DNA from: Zeugodacus cucurbitae | Taxonomy: Eukaryota > Arthropoda > Insecta > Diptera > Tephritidae | Direction of reading: 5' to 3' | Length of the DNA: 64,000 nucleotides | Assembly (NCBI RefSeq): GCF_028554725.1 | Contig: NC_071667.1 | Span: forward strand, 37,793,501-37,857,500 | In this document: positions 23,210 through 34,915 of the stretch, in pieces | How positions within the stretch are numbered: the first letter of the stretch is position 1 | How the letters are laid out: each line of letters begins with the position of its first letter | Made by a program: the position numbers and the translations under genes | Notes under the pieces: generated by a model | The model's input: only the letters and a program-made list of their open reading frames with translations | What the model was told of the DNA's origin: nothing | Databases searched by the model: none

Positions 23210-25111
23210 ATTTTACGTTTTACTTATTTAAAAATGTGTGGTTCAATAATTTAAACTTAAATTAGTCTGCAGCTCACTTATTTAAATAAAATACGCAAAA
23301 TAATAACTCACAAGCAGCCATGATTCAGTTCAAAACAAAACATCAAACACACGAGAACTTTGGTTGTTTCTTTCTCTCATTCAGGGTGCTGTACGAGAGA
23401 AGAGTTGAGGTAAATGTTCATGCATATTTTACCCTTTGTTGGACATTTGTGTATGTAGTGGTGTTATTAAAATATCTTTGAATGTGTTGGAGTTTCAGTA
23501 CCCATGACTTTCTGGGTTCATATATTCATTCAAAAATGAATTGTGTTGGCAATGCGGGCCCGAACACTCAGCTAAAATGCAATTTATTAGACAAAAAAAA
23601 TTCTTTTTTTTACCGCTTTTCTACGTTTCTCGCTATTGCCAACTACTATTTTTTTTTGGAAAAAAAGTATTGTGATTGAAAAAAGCGATGAACTGGCAAT
23701 GCCTCTAGTTCAATTTCAAAAGAACCCTACTATTTTATAAAAAGAAACCACACACACACACTACATACACACACCCACAACATACACACACCCACTACAT
23801 ACACACACACACACACCTACCACCAGTGCACCCAGGTGCATCATTGGGTGACCATCGACATATGGTACTCGTGCGATTGTCGCGCTCCTGGTGACGCTAG
23901 GTTCGCTACAAATGGCTATAATGGTAGCCAATGGAACCTACTAGGTGGCCCAAAGCGTTTGAGCCACCACCCGGACGCACCCGATCAATGGCCATGCACC
24001 ATCGACGCACCTTTCCAATTTTCATTAATTTTTTAAGCGACAAATCGCGAAAAAAATCTGTTTTTGTTTCACAAAAACAGAATTCGGCGGCGCATCAAGT
24101 GTTTGCTTTATACTCTGGCGTCGATGAGATGGTTGAGAATTTTAGCCATGAACGCATGCGCTGGCACTCGCTGCCACCTCAACTGCCAGTACATTTGAAT
24201 ATTTGCGTAGCCACCTTGCGGTGAGTAACTCAGCCATATGATTTGGCACATGATCGGCCATATGATCGTCCATATGATGGTTGCGATGTGTTGCCCCCTA
24301 GGTGTGAGAAATTGTAGCATGCAGATTATTATAGTGGACATAGAGTGTGCAATATTTGGATATTGGTGTGCAATATTTGTGCAATTTTGGTAATTATGAG
24401 AAATTTATTTTTTCAAATTTTAATTGAAAACCGATTATCAAAAATGGGACTTAGCATGGATTTTGGACAAAAAAACCTGTTTTTTTTTAATATTTATTAA
24501 AATTTTGTTAAAAAAATAGGAAGAAAATAGGAATTTTGTTAAAAAAATGGGAAAATTGTTTAAAAAATTGGAAAATTTTGGAAAAAAAACCGATTACTCA
24601 GTTCACTCGTGGAATTAATTTTTGGTGGAATTTTAGACAAAAAAACCGGTTTTTTGTTAAAAAAATGGGAAAAATTTTGGAAATTTGTTAGAAAAAATTG
24701 AAAAAAATCGATTTTTGGACCAGTAATTGGTTTTTCGTGATCGGGTTTTTTGTGGCCCACTCGTGGCATTCTGGGTAGTCGGATGGTGTACCTAAAACCG
24801 GTTTTTTGCAAAAACTTCGACGAGATGGTATTCGGTTTTCGTTGAAAAACCGGGTTTTCCGAGTCGGTCAGTGGTCGGTTTTGCTCGTGCATTTCTGCCC
24901 GATCAATCCCAATAAAAACAAAAAACACAACTTTTCATTTCATTCTTTAATTTATGATTTCATTTTTTTGACACTGTATAGTCGGCATTAGAATTTTTCA
25001 AATTTGAATTTTTCCAACTGCCAGTTACACATGCGCATCACGTTCGCGATCAAAGATTGATGGAATTCTCAACAATTTCATATACAATTATGCTTATAAC
25101 AAACCGTATTC

Positions 25112-25366
25112 TCTCTCCAATTCTAAAGATTTGAGCAGCGCTACGATTTTTTGTTGAAGGTAGGTCAGAAAGGTCAAGGAAATTGCTTTGGAATTTCACA
25201 GCTTAAAAACGACGATGTCTGTGATTCTTACAGAAGTGATCACATAATAAAATAATAAATAATAAGCAATCAAACAGAATTTTCTGATGTAATCCGATGT
25301 ATGAATGGAACACATGTGCACATTTCAGCACCTAAAAAGAACTACAACAAATTGCTTAAAATATAG
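25112..25366 (+). pseudogene. PIF/Harbinger transposase relic, unit 4
   Basis: Copy equivalent to the unit 2 relic. Confidence 0.6.
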
Positions 25367-25859
25367 TATTATTAAAATATTAGCTTCTGCCATTCTTTTC
25401 CAGTGTTATGGGGTGACCTGTATCTATTAATTTCTACTTCAAAGACATTCCATAGTTTTGCATTCTTTTAAATAATATTTAAAAAGTAACTCATTCAATT
25501 ATATATTAATGTAAATACATTTTTTATTTATATTTACAATTTCTTCGCCATCTGAATATATTTTACTGCTTTACTCAAAACTACAATCTATAATGAAGAA
25601 ACTGGTCTTGATCAGTAGCGTACTTTTGACATGTTTGGATATAATAAAAAGCGTTGATAGTAATAGATAATATGCAAAAAAATGGCGACTGGCGATCAGT
25701 AGCCTGTCATAATCGCCAGTAGTCTCTCTTAATGTATATTTCGGGCTACGATAGCCTGAAGGCGACTGAACTCAGGCTATTATAGATGCATAATATGGGT
25801 GATATGTATATATGTATATAGTATTGAATAGTTGAACAATTTTTGCTATCGGGCGAAAG

Positions 25860-26555
25860 CTACCCCGTGTGGCCTGGAAGTGTAAGCTGCGCACATTATG
25901 CGAGGCCTTTTTTGGTTTCTTTAGGGGTTTTTGAAAAATCTGTTCTTTCATTTATTTCACTAGTACTAGATTCATCCAATTTCTGTGAGGAGGGTTTCTA
26001 TAAAATATAAAGTCAATATCGAATTTTCACAACATAAGTAATGATAATAATTACCCTATACTTCAGGAAATCTTAATCTAGCACGGCACCGTTGTAGTCC
26101 ATGCTCTTGCGGCATTGCACCTGAACTAGTTCCGATTCATCTACATATAACTGAATCAGGACGAATTTCAAATTGAAAGACTATCATATTAATATCTGGT
26201 GCGTAAATTATTTGTCTTCGATGTAGCAGCGTTTGCGTCCATAGTTCTGGATTTGCTTGCAGCACATATTTCTATCCCTTCGAGAGTTCTTCGCTGCAGC
26301 CATAAATGACAACAATTAGGTTGCGTACACTTAACGCGCTGTATGAGATTCTGAAATAACTGTATTGAAAATTAATTAGAGTTTAGGGCAAGACAATATA
26401 TTAATATTATATTCAACTATTATTTACGTATTCAATGGTTTCACCCTTGATGTTGACTATTGTTGGCGAAGCTTCTATTGCTTCAAATTGACATTGAGAT
26501 GAAGTATTACTGAATCACCGTCTTCAATTCCATCTTTTGGCTTTAGAAAACTTAT
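25860..26555 (-). pseudogene. TRMT61A: TRMT61A-like pseudogene, unit 4
   Basis: Copy of the unit 1 pseudogene at +10037; no coding difference noticed. Confidence 0.85.
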
Positions 26556-28453
26556 ATTTTACGTTTTACTTATTTAAAAATGTGTGGTTCAATAATTTAA
26601 ACTTAAATTAGTCTGCAGCTCACTTATTTAAATAAAATACGCAAAATAATAACTCACAAGCAGCCATGATTCAGTTCAAAACAAAACATCAAACACACGA
26701 GAACTTTGGTTGTTTCTTTCTCTCATTCAGGGTGCTGTACGAGAGAAGAGTTGAGGTAAATGTTCATGCATATTTTACCCTTTGTTGGACATTTGTGTAT
26801 GTAGTGGTGTTATTAAAATATCTTTGAATGTGTTGGAGTTTCAGTACCCATGACTTTCTGGGTTCATATATTCATTCAAAAATGAATTGTGTTGGCAATG
26901 CGGGCCCGAACACTCAGCTAAAATGCAATTTATTAGACAAAAAAAATTCTTTTTTTTACCGCTTTTCTACGTTTCTCGCTATTGCCAACTACTATTTTTT
27001 TTGGAAAAAAAGTATTGTGATTGAAAAAAGCGATGAACTGGCAATGCCTCTAGTTCAATTTCAAAAGAACCCTACTATTTTATAAAAAGAAACCACACAC
27101 ACACACTACATACACACACCCACAACATACACACACCCACTACATACACACACACACACACCTACCACCAGTGCACCCAGGTGCATCATTGGGTGACCAT
27201 CGACATATGGTACTCGTGCGATTGTCGCGCTCCTGGTGACGCTAGGTTCGCTACAAATGGCTATAATGGTAGCCAATGGAACCTACTAGGTGGCCCAAAG
27301 CGTTTGAGCCACCACCCGGACGCACCCGATCAATGGCCATGCACCATCGACGCACCTTTCCAATTTTCATTAATTTTTTAAGCGACAAATCGCGAAAAAA
27401 ATCTGTTTTTGTTTCACAAAAACAGAATTCGGCGGCGCATCAAGTGTTTGCTTTATACTCTGGCGTCGATGAGATGGTTGAGAATTTTAGCCATGAACGC
27501 ATGCGCTGGCACTCGCTGCCACCTCAACTGCCAGTACATTTGAATATTTGCGTAGCCACCTTGCGGTGAGTAACTCAGCCATATGATTTGGCACATGATC
27601 GGCCATATGATCGTCCATATGATGGTTGCGATGTGTTGCCCCCTAGGTGTGAGAAATTGTAGCATGCAGATTATTATAGTGGACATAGAGTGTGCAATAT
27701 TTGGATATTGGTGTGCAATATTTGTGCAATTTTGGTAATTATGAGAAATTTATTTTTTCAAATTTTAATTGAAAACCGATTATCAAAAATGGGACTTAGC
27801 ATGGATTTTGGACAAAAAAACCTGTTTTTTTTTAATATTTATTAAAATTTTGTTAAAAAAATAGGAAGAAAATAGGAATTTTGTTAAAAAAATGGGAAAA
27901 TTGTTTAAAAAATTGGAAAATTTTGGAAAAAAAACCGATTACTCAGTTCACTCGTGGAATTAATTTTTGGTGGAATTTTAGACAAAAAAACCGGTTTTTT
28001 GTTAAAAAAATGGGAAAAATTTTGGAAATTTGTTAGAAAAAATTGAAAAAAATCGATTTTTGGACCAGTAATTGGTTTTTCGTGATCGGGTTTTTTGTGG
28101 CCCACTCGTGGCATTCTGGGTAGTCGGATGGTGTACCTAAAACCGGTTTTTTGCAAAAACTTCGACGAGATGGTATTCGGTTTTCGTTGAAAAACCGGGT
28201 TTTCCGAGTCGGTCAGTGGTCGGTTTTGCTCGTGCATTTCTGCCCGATCAATCCCAATAAAAACAAAAAACACAACTTTTCATTTCATTCTTTAATTTAT
28301 GATTTCATTTTTTTGACACTGTATAGTCGGCATTAGAATTTTTCAAATTTGAATTTTTCCAACTGCCAGTTACACATGCGCATCACGTTCGCGATCAAAG
28401 ATTGATGGAATTCTCAACAATTTCATATACAATTATGCTTATAACAAACCGTA

Positions 28454-29280
28454 CATGCGCATATCTTTACCGATTTTGGTCTTAGTAAAATAGCTTTTTT
28501 TTTTTACTAAGTCCAAAATTGGAAACAATTAATTTTAATCAATTTTTTTAATAAAGTGGGTACAAAACCAGTTTTTTTTTTGGCAAAAACAATGTATTTT
28601 TTATTTAATTTTTCATTATTTTTGAATAAATTTTCTCATTTTTTTGTACAAAAATTGCCAAATTTACTCAATTTTTGTAAAAACCGGTTTTTTTTTAGCA
28701 AAAAATTAGCGAAAAATTGATGTAATTCGGTACTCGGTTTTACCAAAACCGGTTTTTTTTGCCAAAAACAATGTATTTTTAACTTAATTTTTCATTTATT
28801 TTTTCATTTTTTTTTTGCCAAAAATTGCCAATTTTAGTCAATTTTTTTAATAAAATGGGTACAAAACCGGTTTTTTTTTGCCAAAAAAGGGCTAAATATT
28901 TATTCAAGTGGGAACCGGTTTTTTTTTGCCAAAAAAAATCAATTTTTAATTTAATTTTTCATTATTTTTTTATTTTTTTTACCAAAAATTGCCAATTTTA
29001 GTCAATTTTTTTAATAAAATGGGTATAAAACTGTTTTTTTTTTAGCAAAAAAATTTATGTAACTTTATGTACTCGGTTTTACCAAAACCGGGTTTTTTTC
29101 CCAAAAAAAAAACACAATTTTTCATTTAATTTTTCATTTATTTCTTCATTTTTTCACCCTTTTTTGCCACTTTTTTGCCAAAATTTAACCAAGTAAGCAA
29201 CCGGTTTTTGTACCAAATACACCTTTTTTAGAGTAACTGGGTACCGATACCGATTACAAAAACCGGTTTCCATTCATGGT
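28454..29280. repeat. Degenerate repeat field with CCGG/poly-T motifs
   Basis: The phrase aaaaccggttttttttgcc recurs about every 80-120 bp, with interspersed tttaatttttcattt words. A short inverted repeat (gattttggtcttagtaaa / tttactaagtccaaaattgg) lies at about 28472-28522. No coding content. Confidence 0.7.
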
Positions 29281-29883
29281 TTTTGTATGATCATCGATTG
29301 GCTAAGCGTAATAGAGAAGCCAAAATAACGCACTATCCTGTAATTCAATCAGATTGGCAGCACTTATGGTGGAAGCGTGCGTTAAAATGTCCTCTTAATC
29401 ATGCGCAATAGTGCTGAACCATTTTCTTAGGTGGAGAAATACTAAAATCTGCACAAAAATATTTTTGTATCCCTTTGTTTCGATCTGCGTCTTTGCTTTA
29501 CGTGTTATTTAATACATTAAAATGTATTTCAAAGTAAAAACAGCAAACATATATATTTGTATTGTCATTTTTGTCTTTTGAGTCGTTTTTAGCGTTGTAA
29601 ATAGTATACATACATATGTAAAACAAAATTTGGCAGTACTCACCAAGTGGCGATAGCATTTTTAATGAGGTATCGGCATACTCTCCTGACTAGATAACTC
29701 TCATACTCTCAACTAGATAACTTTGTTGTTGCTTTCCAATGCAAATTTTTTGACAGACGAGCAGCGCCCAAAGATAGCGAGCAGCGAAGTGACCATTCGA
29801 TGACAGCTATAATTATGTTAGTTAAATCTTTCATACAAAATAAGTAATAGCTTAATTTGCTGGTCAAATAAAACTCGCCTAAT
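29281..29883. other. Stretch without recognised feature
   Basis: AT-rich unique-looking DNA; no open frame or repeat that I can support. Confidence 0.4.
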
Positions 29884-29887
29884 GTAT

Positions 29888-30289
29888 TGTAGCGGATTTC
29901 TAAAATCTGTCGTTAACGCTGAAACTCTACCCTGAGTTCGATCACTGGATTGTCAAATAAAAGTCGCACTTTAATAGCTATACACTAAACTTTATTTCTA
30001 ATTCCTTATAACTTAACACTTTAGTACTCAATACTCTACTTTACAACTCTAATTTATAACTTGTTTACACTTTGTTCGACAACTCTCTCCTTTGAATTGT
30101 CCTCACTGACAACTCTCTTATCAGAACTGTGTATTGCTGCCAGTCCGGCAGACCTTATATAGTCGATTGCTAGCAAGTTATCGTCACTCGAACATTCTGG
30201 CAATTACGAATATCGATGTCTAGATACATCTGGCAAGTTATGGATTCCGATTGTCAATTCTAGTTTGTTCTGGTGTCATTTTCGTTACA
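29888..30289 (-). repeat. Solo LTR with 4-bp target duplication
   Basis: A 402-bp block has TGTAAC...GCTACA ends when read on the minus strand and is bounded by GTAT on both sides (29884-29887 and 30290-30293). On that strand it contains a TATATAAGG promoter-like box and an AATAAAG polyadenylation signal in the right order. No internal retroelement genes adjoin it, so it is a recombination remnant of an LTR retrotransposon (gypsy-like by its 4-bp duplication). Confidence 0.75.
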
Positions 30290-30455
30290 GTATCTTTTTT
30301 GCTTCATCCTATGCTGGCTGCTCTTTATTGCTTTCCGAATATTTCTTTCAAATTAAAGTTCCCATTCCTGTTGTTGAAAAACGGCTAAACAAATGGAAAT
30401 TCATTTTAAAAAATATTTTCTATAGTTTTTATTTGTAACTAACTGCCTTCCCGAA

Positions 30456-31346
30456 CTAAAAGCGTTTGCACAATCTTATGTGGAATCCATCCCAGTTCAA
30501 TGTTTCTAGTAAACAATCAGTGAAAATATTTTAATGGTATTTTCAACATCATCGGAGGCTTCTTTTAGCTTGTGAACATATGTGGTCTGTAAAATAATAA
30601 TAAATAAATGTAATTAACAATTTTGATGCTATTTAAATTATAATGTATTTTTACCATTGCATGCACGCATTTGGGGTTTGTTAGCCTTTGCTTCACCTCA
30701 AGCGATTGTATAGAGAGAAGGCTTGCAACCTCATCGAGTGCACTGTCTTTCGATTCTCCCGTCATGAGACTCTACCGACCGCTCTATGTTTTTGATTGAA
30801 ATGTCATATTCTCTTAGCAGTGAGCTTTGTGCCAGCATTTCCGATTTATCTAAAGACTGTTAATATAGATGAAAGTTATGCTATTTATACTTGTAATAAA
30901 TGCGCAATTACTTACTTTGTTTTCAACACCTTCCAGCTGACGGCTCATTAGTCCTTGGTTAAAGGTGATCGTCTCTTCGCCTTCACACAAGGAGCCAATA
31001 TTTTTAAATACAAGTTCTTGCTATTGATAGTGGATGTTAGGGGATATAACATGTAACAATAATTGAGCATTTGATAATTTATTTGAGAATATTTTCTTAC
31101 ATTTTGTACCTTTGCCGAAAGCTCCTTTTGATTATCAAAAATTTCTTTCAGTATAGCTATCATTTCTGAAATAAGGTAAAAAAATTAATTATATTCAAAT
31201 TTAAAGTAAAAAATATATTTTGAAATTACCATTGCTTTGTGTAGCAGGTGGTACATTCTCCTTTGGCTTCAAATGAGTTGATGTAGTTGCTTCATTCTCA
31301 TTAATTTTATAGCCTCTTTTTTGTATCAGCGATTGAAATAATGGAA
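30456..31346 (-). pseudogene. Decayed five-exon gene, possibly DUF4806-like
   Basis: Minus-strand exons with GT..AG borders can be placed at 31346-31230, 31165-31101, 31020-30916, 30856-30655 and 30586-30456. Pieces include EMIAILKEIFDNQKELSAK (heptad-like, probably coiled coil), FNQGLMSRQLEGVE, DEVASLLSIQSLEVKQRL and, at the end, LLETLNWDGFHIRLCKRF. The final block has the spacing of the C-terminal DUF4806 motif of insect proteins, but that match is weak. Frameshifts in exons 4 and 5 argue for a pseudogene. Upstream exons are not visible, perhaps removed by the palindrome-ended element next to it. Confidence 0.45.
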
Positions 31347-31429
31347 CTGAAACAATATATATGTTTATTTTTAAACAATATTACAGAGACATGTTGTATT
31401 TACTATTTTGCACTTGACTTTCCTGGAAC

Positions 31430-31932
31430 ACTCAAGTGCTGAACACAAAGACGACGACACGACACGCCGTAGCGACGGCTGATCACAAATGTCGCTTTGA
31501 AGCCAGCGTCTTGAACATTTTGAAGACGGCAGCTACATATCAAACAGCAATTTCATTGTTGCCGTACTAAAACCTTTCATTTCAATAAAATTTACATATT
31601 TAGTTTAAAGTGAAATTATTTGTGAAAAATATGTAAAAATGGTCGATTTATTTGTTTTAAATAATCGATTGTTATTATAAATGATATATCAAAGTTCTTT
31701 TACGTTTCTGCTGGCAAAATAACGTCATACTTGTTAGAACTTTGAATAATTTAACATTTCACATATTAGTGGCAGCTCTACAGCGGCCATTTGGCGACAA
31801 CGACAACTACAACCCTTTTGTCGCGTAGTCGTGCTGTTGTCAAAAAATCTGTGGCCATAAGAACGCGTGTATTTTAATATTTGACAGATGTCGCTCGTCG
31901 CTTGTCGTCTTCTATGTGTTCAGCACATGAGT
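31430..31932. mobile_element. Small DNA element with terminal inverted repeats
   Basis: The ends actca(a)gtgctgaacaca (31430-31447) and tgtgttcagcac(a)tgagt (31915-31932) are inverted repeats with one mismatch; inside them both ends are rich in gacgac/gtcgtc words. The element is about 503 bp with no ORF, so non-autonomous. No clear target duplication was found, so the superfamily is open. Confidence 0.55.
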
Positions 31933-32074
31933 CATCAAACAAATTGCTTGTATTGAAACTCATGTATAATAAACGTTTTTATAAATTTTTTGTTTTTATA
32001 TATGTATGATTAATATACATACATTAATTTTTTTAATCGTATATTGAAGTATGTAACAAATCAGCAAGTTTCAT

Positions 32075-32376
32075 CTAGCAAGAACATGAATGTTAAGGCT
32101 AGAACGTTGCCCGTGCTAGATTTAGGATTCCTGAAACATAAGTTAATTATTACCAACTTTTATGTTGTAAAAATTCAAATTTTGCTTTATATTTTATAGA
32201 AACCCTCCTCCCAGAAAATGGATTAATCTAGTACTAGTGAAATTAATGAAAGAACAGTTCTTACAAAAACTTCTAAAGAAACCAAAAGAGTCCTCTCATA
32301 ATGTGCGCAGCTTACATTGCCAGGCCGCACGGGGTATTTGATATTTGCCACTCTTCCTTCAGCCTTAGTCCGATAG
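32075..32376 (+). pseudogene. TRMT61A: TRMT61A-like pseudogene, 3' part (plus-strand copy I)
   Basis: End of exon 3 (to about 32141) reads NVKARTLPVLDLGFLK. A short intron with a damaged donor (gttaat) ends in tag at 32199. Exon 4 (32200-32376) has a frame interruption TAA before CAQLTLPGRTGYLIFATLP, the family C-terminus, then a stop (32374-32376). The same TAA is present in the array copies. The upstream exons are missing. Confidence 0.8.
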
Positions 32377-32544
32377 CAAAAATTGTTCAGTTATTCAATA
32401 CGTTATTCATATGTATATAGTGTAGTACGATAATACATGTATAAAGTAAATATAATAATAACACCTAAATGGCATATTTTCAATAAATATGTAATATAAT
32501 TAATTATTTTGTTATTAAATTCTCATTTCGGGTTTAAATAGAAC

Positions 32545-32955
32545 TAACTGAAAATAGCGGGTATAGTTTCAAGGCTTTTGTGGGTCACAGTACTGAAAGT
32601 GCCCTGGGAGTTTTCGTTCGCAGTTTTGGGTCTTTTAGTCGTGATTGTACTAAGAGCAGTACTAAAAGTGTACATGTAGTTTTCCTTCGCAGTTTTGGGT
32701 ATTTCATCCGTGATTGTACCAAGACCTTTCCCCGAATTGTGCAAGAGGTATATGTATATGAATTGCTAAATGATGAATGTAATGTGCAAGAAAGGAATGA
32801 ACGATCACACGTGCACAAGAGTTTCGGGTACTTTTGCCAATTCGAATCGCGTAGAATCGCATAGAAACTTTCATTGAGAGTGCTAGTACCGCTCCTTGGT
32901 TTTCACCGAAGAATTCGCCGGTACCTGTCTTGCAGGGTTTAATAACACCACTACA
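32545..32955 (+). repeat. Spacer repeat, copy 1, with internal 68-bp tandem duplication
   Basis: Similar to 35090-35405. A block around 32588-32655 (cagtact...gattgtactaagag) is repeated, diverged, at 32656-32725; the second spacer copy has only one. It precedes the TRMT61A upstream region (32960-33100) that also occurs, inverted, in the array units at about 16640-16770. Confidence 0.65.
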
Positions 32956-33201
32956 TACACACATGTGCGGCAAAGGGTAAAATGTGCATGAACATTTACC
33001 TCAACTCTTCTCTCGTACAGCACCTGAATGAGAGAAAGAAACAACCAAAGTTCACGTGTGTTTGAACAAGTTTTGTTTTGTGCTATATCATGGCTGCTTG
33101 TGAAGTATTATTTTGCGTGTTTTATTTAAATCAGTGATCTGCAGACTAAATAAAGTTTAAATTATTGAGCCACGCATTTTTAAATAAGTAAAACGTAAAA
33201 T

Positions 33202-34915
33202 ATAAGTTTTCTAAAGCCAAAAGATGGAATTGAAGAGGGTGATACAGTAATAATTCAATGTCAATTCGAGGCACGCAATAGAAGCTTCGCCAACAATAGT
33301 CAACATCAAGGGCGAAAACATGGAATAGGTAAATAATTGTTGAATATAATAATAATATATTGTCTTGCCCTAAATTGTAATTAATTTTCAATACAGATAT
33401 TTCAAATCTCATATGGCTAGGGATGCAAACGATGTTTTTGAAATATCGATGTTTTCGTCAAAAAGCATCGATGTTAGCCATCGATGTCTCGAATCTAAAA
33501 ACATCGATGTCACTTTTAACGATATTTTATGTCGATGTTTTATATAAAAATTTGACTTCACACGTTTTCGGGTATTAACTCGAAATCCTCTATTTGGATA
33601 CGCTTTATTACATTAGAATTCGATTTTTGTAATATACGAAGAATTCGTTAAAGGAATGTGCGCTTGGACAATACTGCGGTTCCTTTTATGATTTATTTAT
33701 ACCATTTAATTTTGGCGTAGGCTAAAAGAAATACTTTTTTTTTGTTCATAAAAATAAAAATAATCGCGCTGATACAACGGAATCTTCGGATGAGTGTGAA
33801 ACAGATTACTCGTTTGATATTTGGAACCAGAATAAACATTTGGTCCACCAAAAGGTGAAATGTAAGCTGTCAAATTTATCTACAATTACAGGGACGGAAG
33901 TTTGAAGAGAAAGTGTATCTCAGCTGTTGCTCTACCAATCAGAAGCCAATAGAGTTTGGGTTGCCATGATTTGTATAAATAGGCTTATTAATATTTACAC
34001 ATTGTGGCCACTTCAGAGCCGAGTAAACGACCGTTGTCTAAACCCACGATGTTTGCATCCCTACATACGGCGCGTTAAAGGCGCGCAACCTAATTGGTGT
34101 CACTTATGGCTGCAGCGAAGAACTCTCGTAGGGATAGAAATATGTGCTGCAAGCAAATCCAGAACTATGGACGCAAACGCTGCTACATGGAAGACAAATC
34201 ATTCACGCACCAGATATTAATATGATAGTCTTTCAATTTGAAATTCGTCCTGATTCAGTTAAATGTAGTTGAATCGGTACTAGTACAGGTGCAATGCCAC
34301 ATTTTTTATATGCAATTAAACCATTTGGCCATCTAAATACATTTGACATCCACGAAGTGCGAGTGCAACAAGCACGTGAAGAATTGGATCGACATGGTTT
34401 AGGGGATTTTGTAACCGTTTATCATCGCGACGTGTGTCAACAGGGTTTTGCCAATGAGCTAGAGGGCAAAGCAGATGCAAAATTTTTGTACTTATCTGCA
34501 CCTCAGTTGGCCGTACCATTAGCAGCTGAAACTTAGAAATTAGAGGGTAAATTTAAGTGAATGTTTGTGATCATAAAAATTTAAAAACTTCTTGAATGTT
34601 TAATTAGGAGGACTTTTTTGATCAATTTTCACCTTGTATATAGGAATCATAACGTTGTTGTATCGCTTTAAAAAGACATGTATTCACCGAAATTTGCTCA
34701 ATGGGAATACTACAGGAAATGCATGGATGTTAAAACTAGAACGGTGCCGTGCTAGATTTACAATTCCTGAAGTATAAGGTAATTATTATCATCATTTATA
34801 TTGTGAAAATTAAATGTTTACTTTATATTTTATAGAAACTCTCCTCACAGAAATTGGATAAATCTAGTACTAGTGAAATAAATGAAAGAACAGATCCTAC
34901 AAAAATTCCTTAGTC
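33202..34915 (+). pseudogene. TRMT61A: TRMT61A-like pseudogene, nearly full length, split by a hAT-like element (copy II)
   Basis: Exon 1 (33202-33328) starts ATA (not ATG) then SFLKPKDGIEEGDTVI. Intron 33329-33396. Exon 2 begins at 33397, is interrupted at 33418-34063 by a hAT-like insertion, and resumes with QANPELW-type sequence through 34294-34546, where FGHLNTFDIHEVRVQQAREE and DFVTVYHRDVC match the TRMT61A region following the SAM-binding motif. LYLSAPQLAVP corresponds to the catalytic LDLP/LDIP block but has Tyr for the key Asp. Intron 34547-34607. Exon 3 (34608-34778) contains FSPCI and RCCIALKRHVFTEI with stops. Intron 34779-34835. Exon 4 (34836 on) lost its last approximately 85 bp. 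Clearly non-functional. Confidence 0.88.
33418..34063. mobile_element. hAT-like non-autonomous element
   Basis: A 646-bp insertion has ends tagggatgcaaac / gtttgcatcccta and is flanked by 8-bp near-duplications catatggc (33410-33417) and catacggc (34064-34071). Subterminal atcgatgt words recur. The 8-bp duplication and short TIR fit hAT. It contains no transposase. Confidence 0.75.

Larger units (their letters stand above)
21766..25111. repeat. Array unit 3
   Basis: 3346 bp. One extra T in the run near 23650. Confidence 0.9.
15075..28453. repeat. Tandem array of four near-identical 3.35-kb units
   Basis: The marker tctctccaattctaaag recurs at 15075, 18421, 21766 and 25112, giving spacings of 3346, 3345 and 3346 bp. 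Sequence on both sides is repeated throughout. I noticed only a handful of differences: a G/A in ccata(g/a)ttttgc (unit 2), A-run length near 17965 (unit 1), T-run length near 23650 (unit 3), and ctcg(t/a)gcatttc (unit 2, 21541). The left edge falls inside a Harbinger transposase relic that continues leftward in the first unit only. The right edge is at accgta (28453), where the other units read accgtattc. Content per unit: Harbinger relic, TRMT61A pseudogene (minus), (CA)n, a GC-richer block, an AT/CCGG-rich block. Confidence 0.95.
25112..28453. repeat. Array unit 4
   Basis: Ends 3 bp short of the others, where non-array sequence (catgcgcatatc) begins. Confidence 0.9.

Noticed and set aside
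15075..28453. CRISPR or prokaryotic repeat array
   Set aside because: Units are 3.3 kb with introns and transposon relics; the window is plainly eukaryotic.
32580..32864. 94-codon plus-strand frame in the spacer repeat
   Set aside because: Its length comes from a tandem duplication of the spacer; the second spacer copy does not keep the frame.
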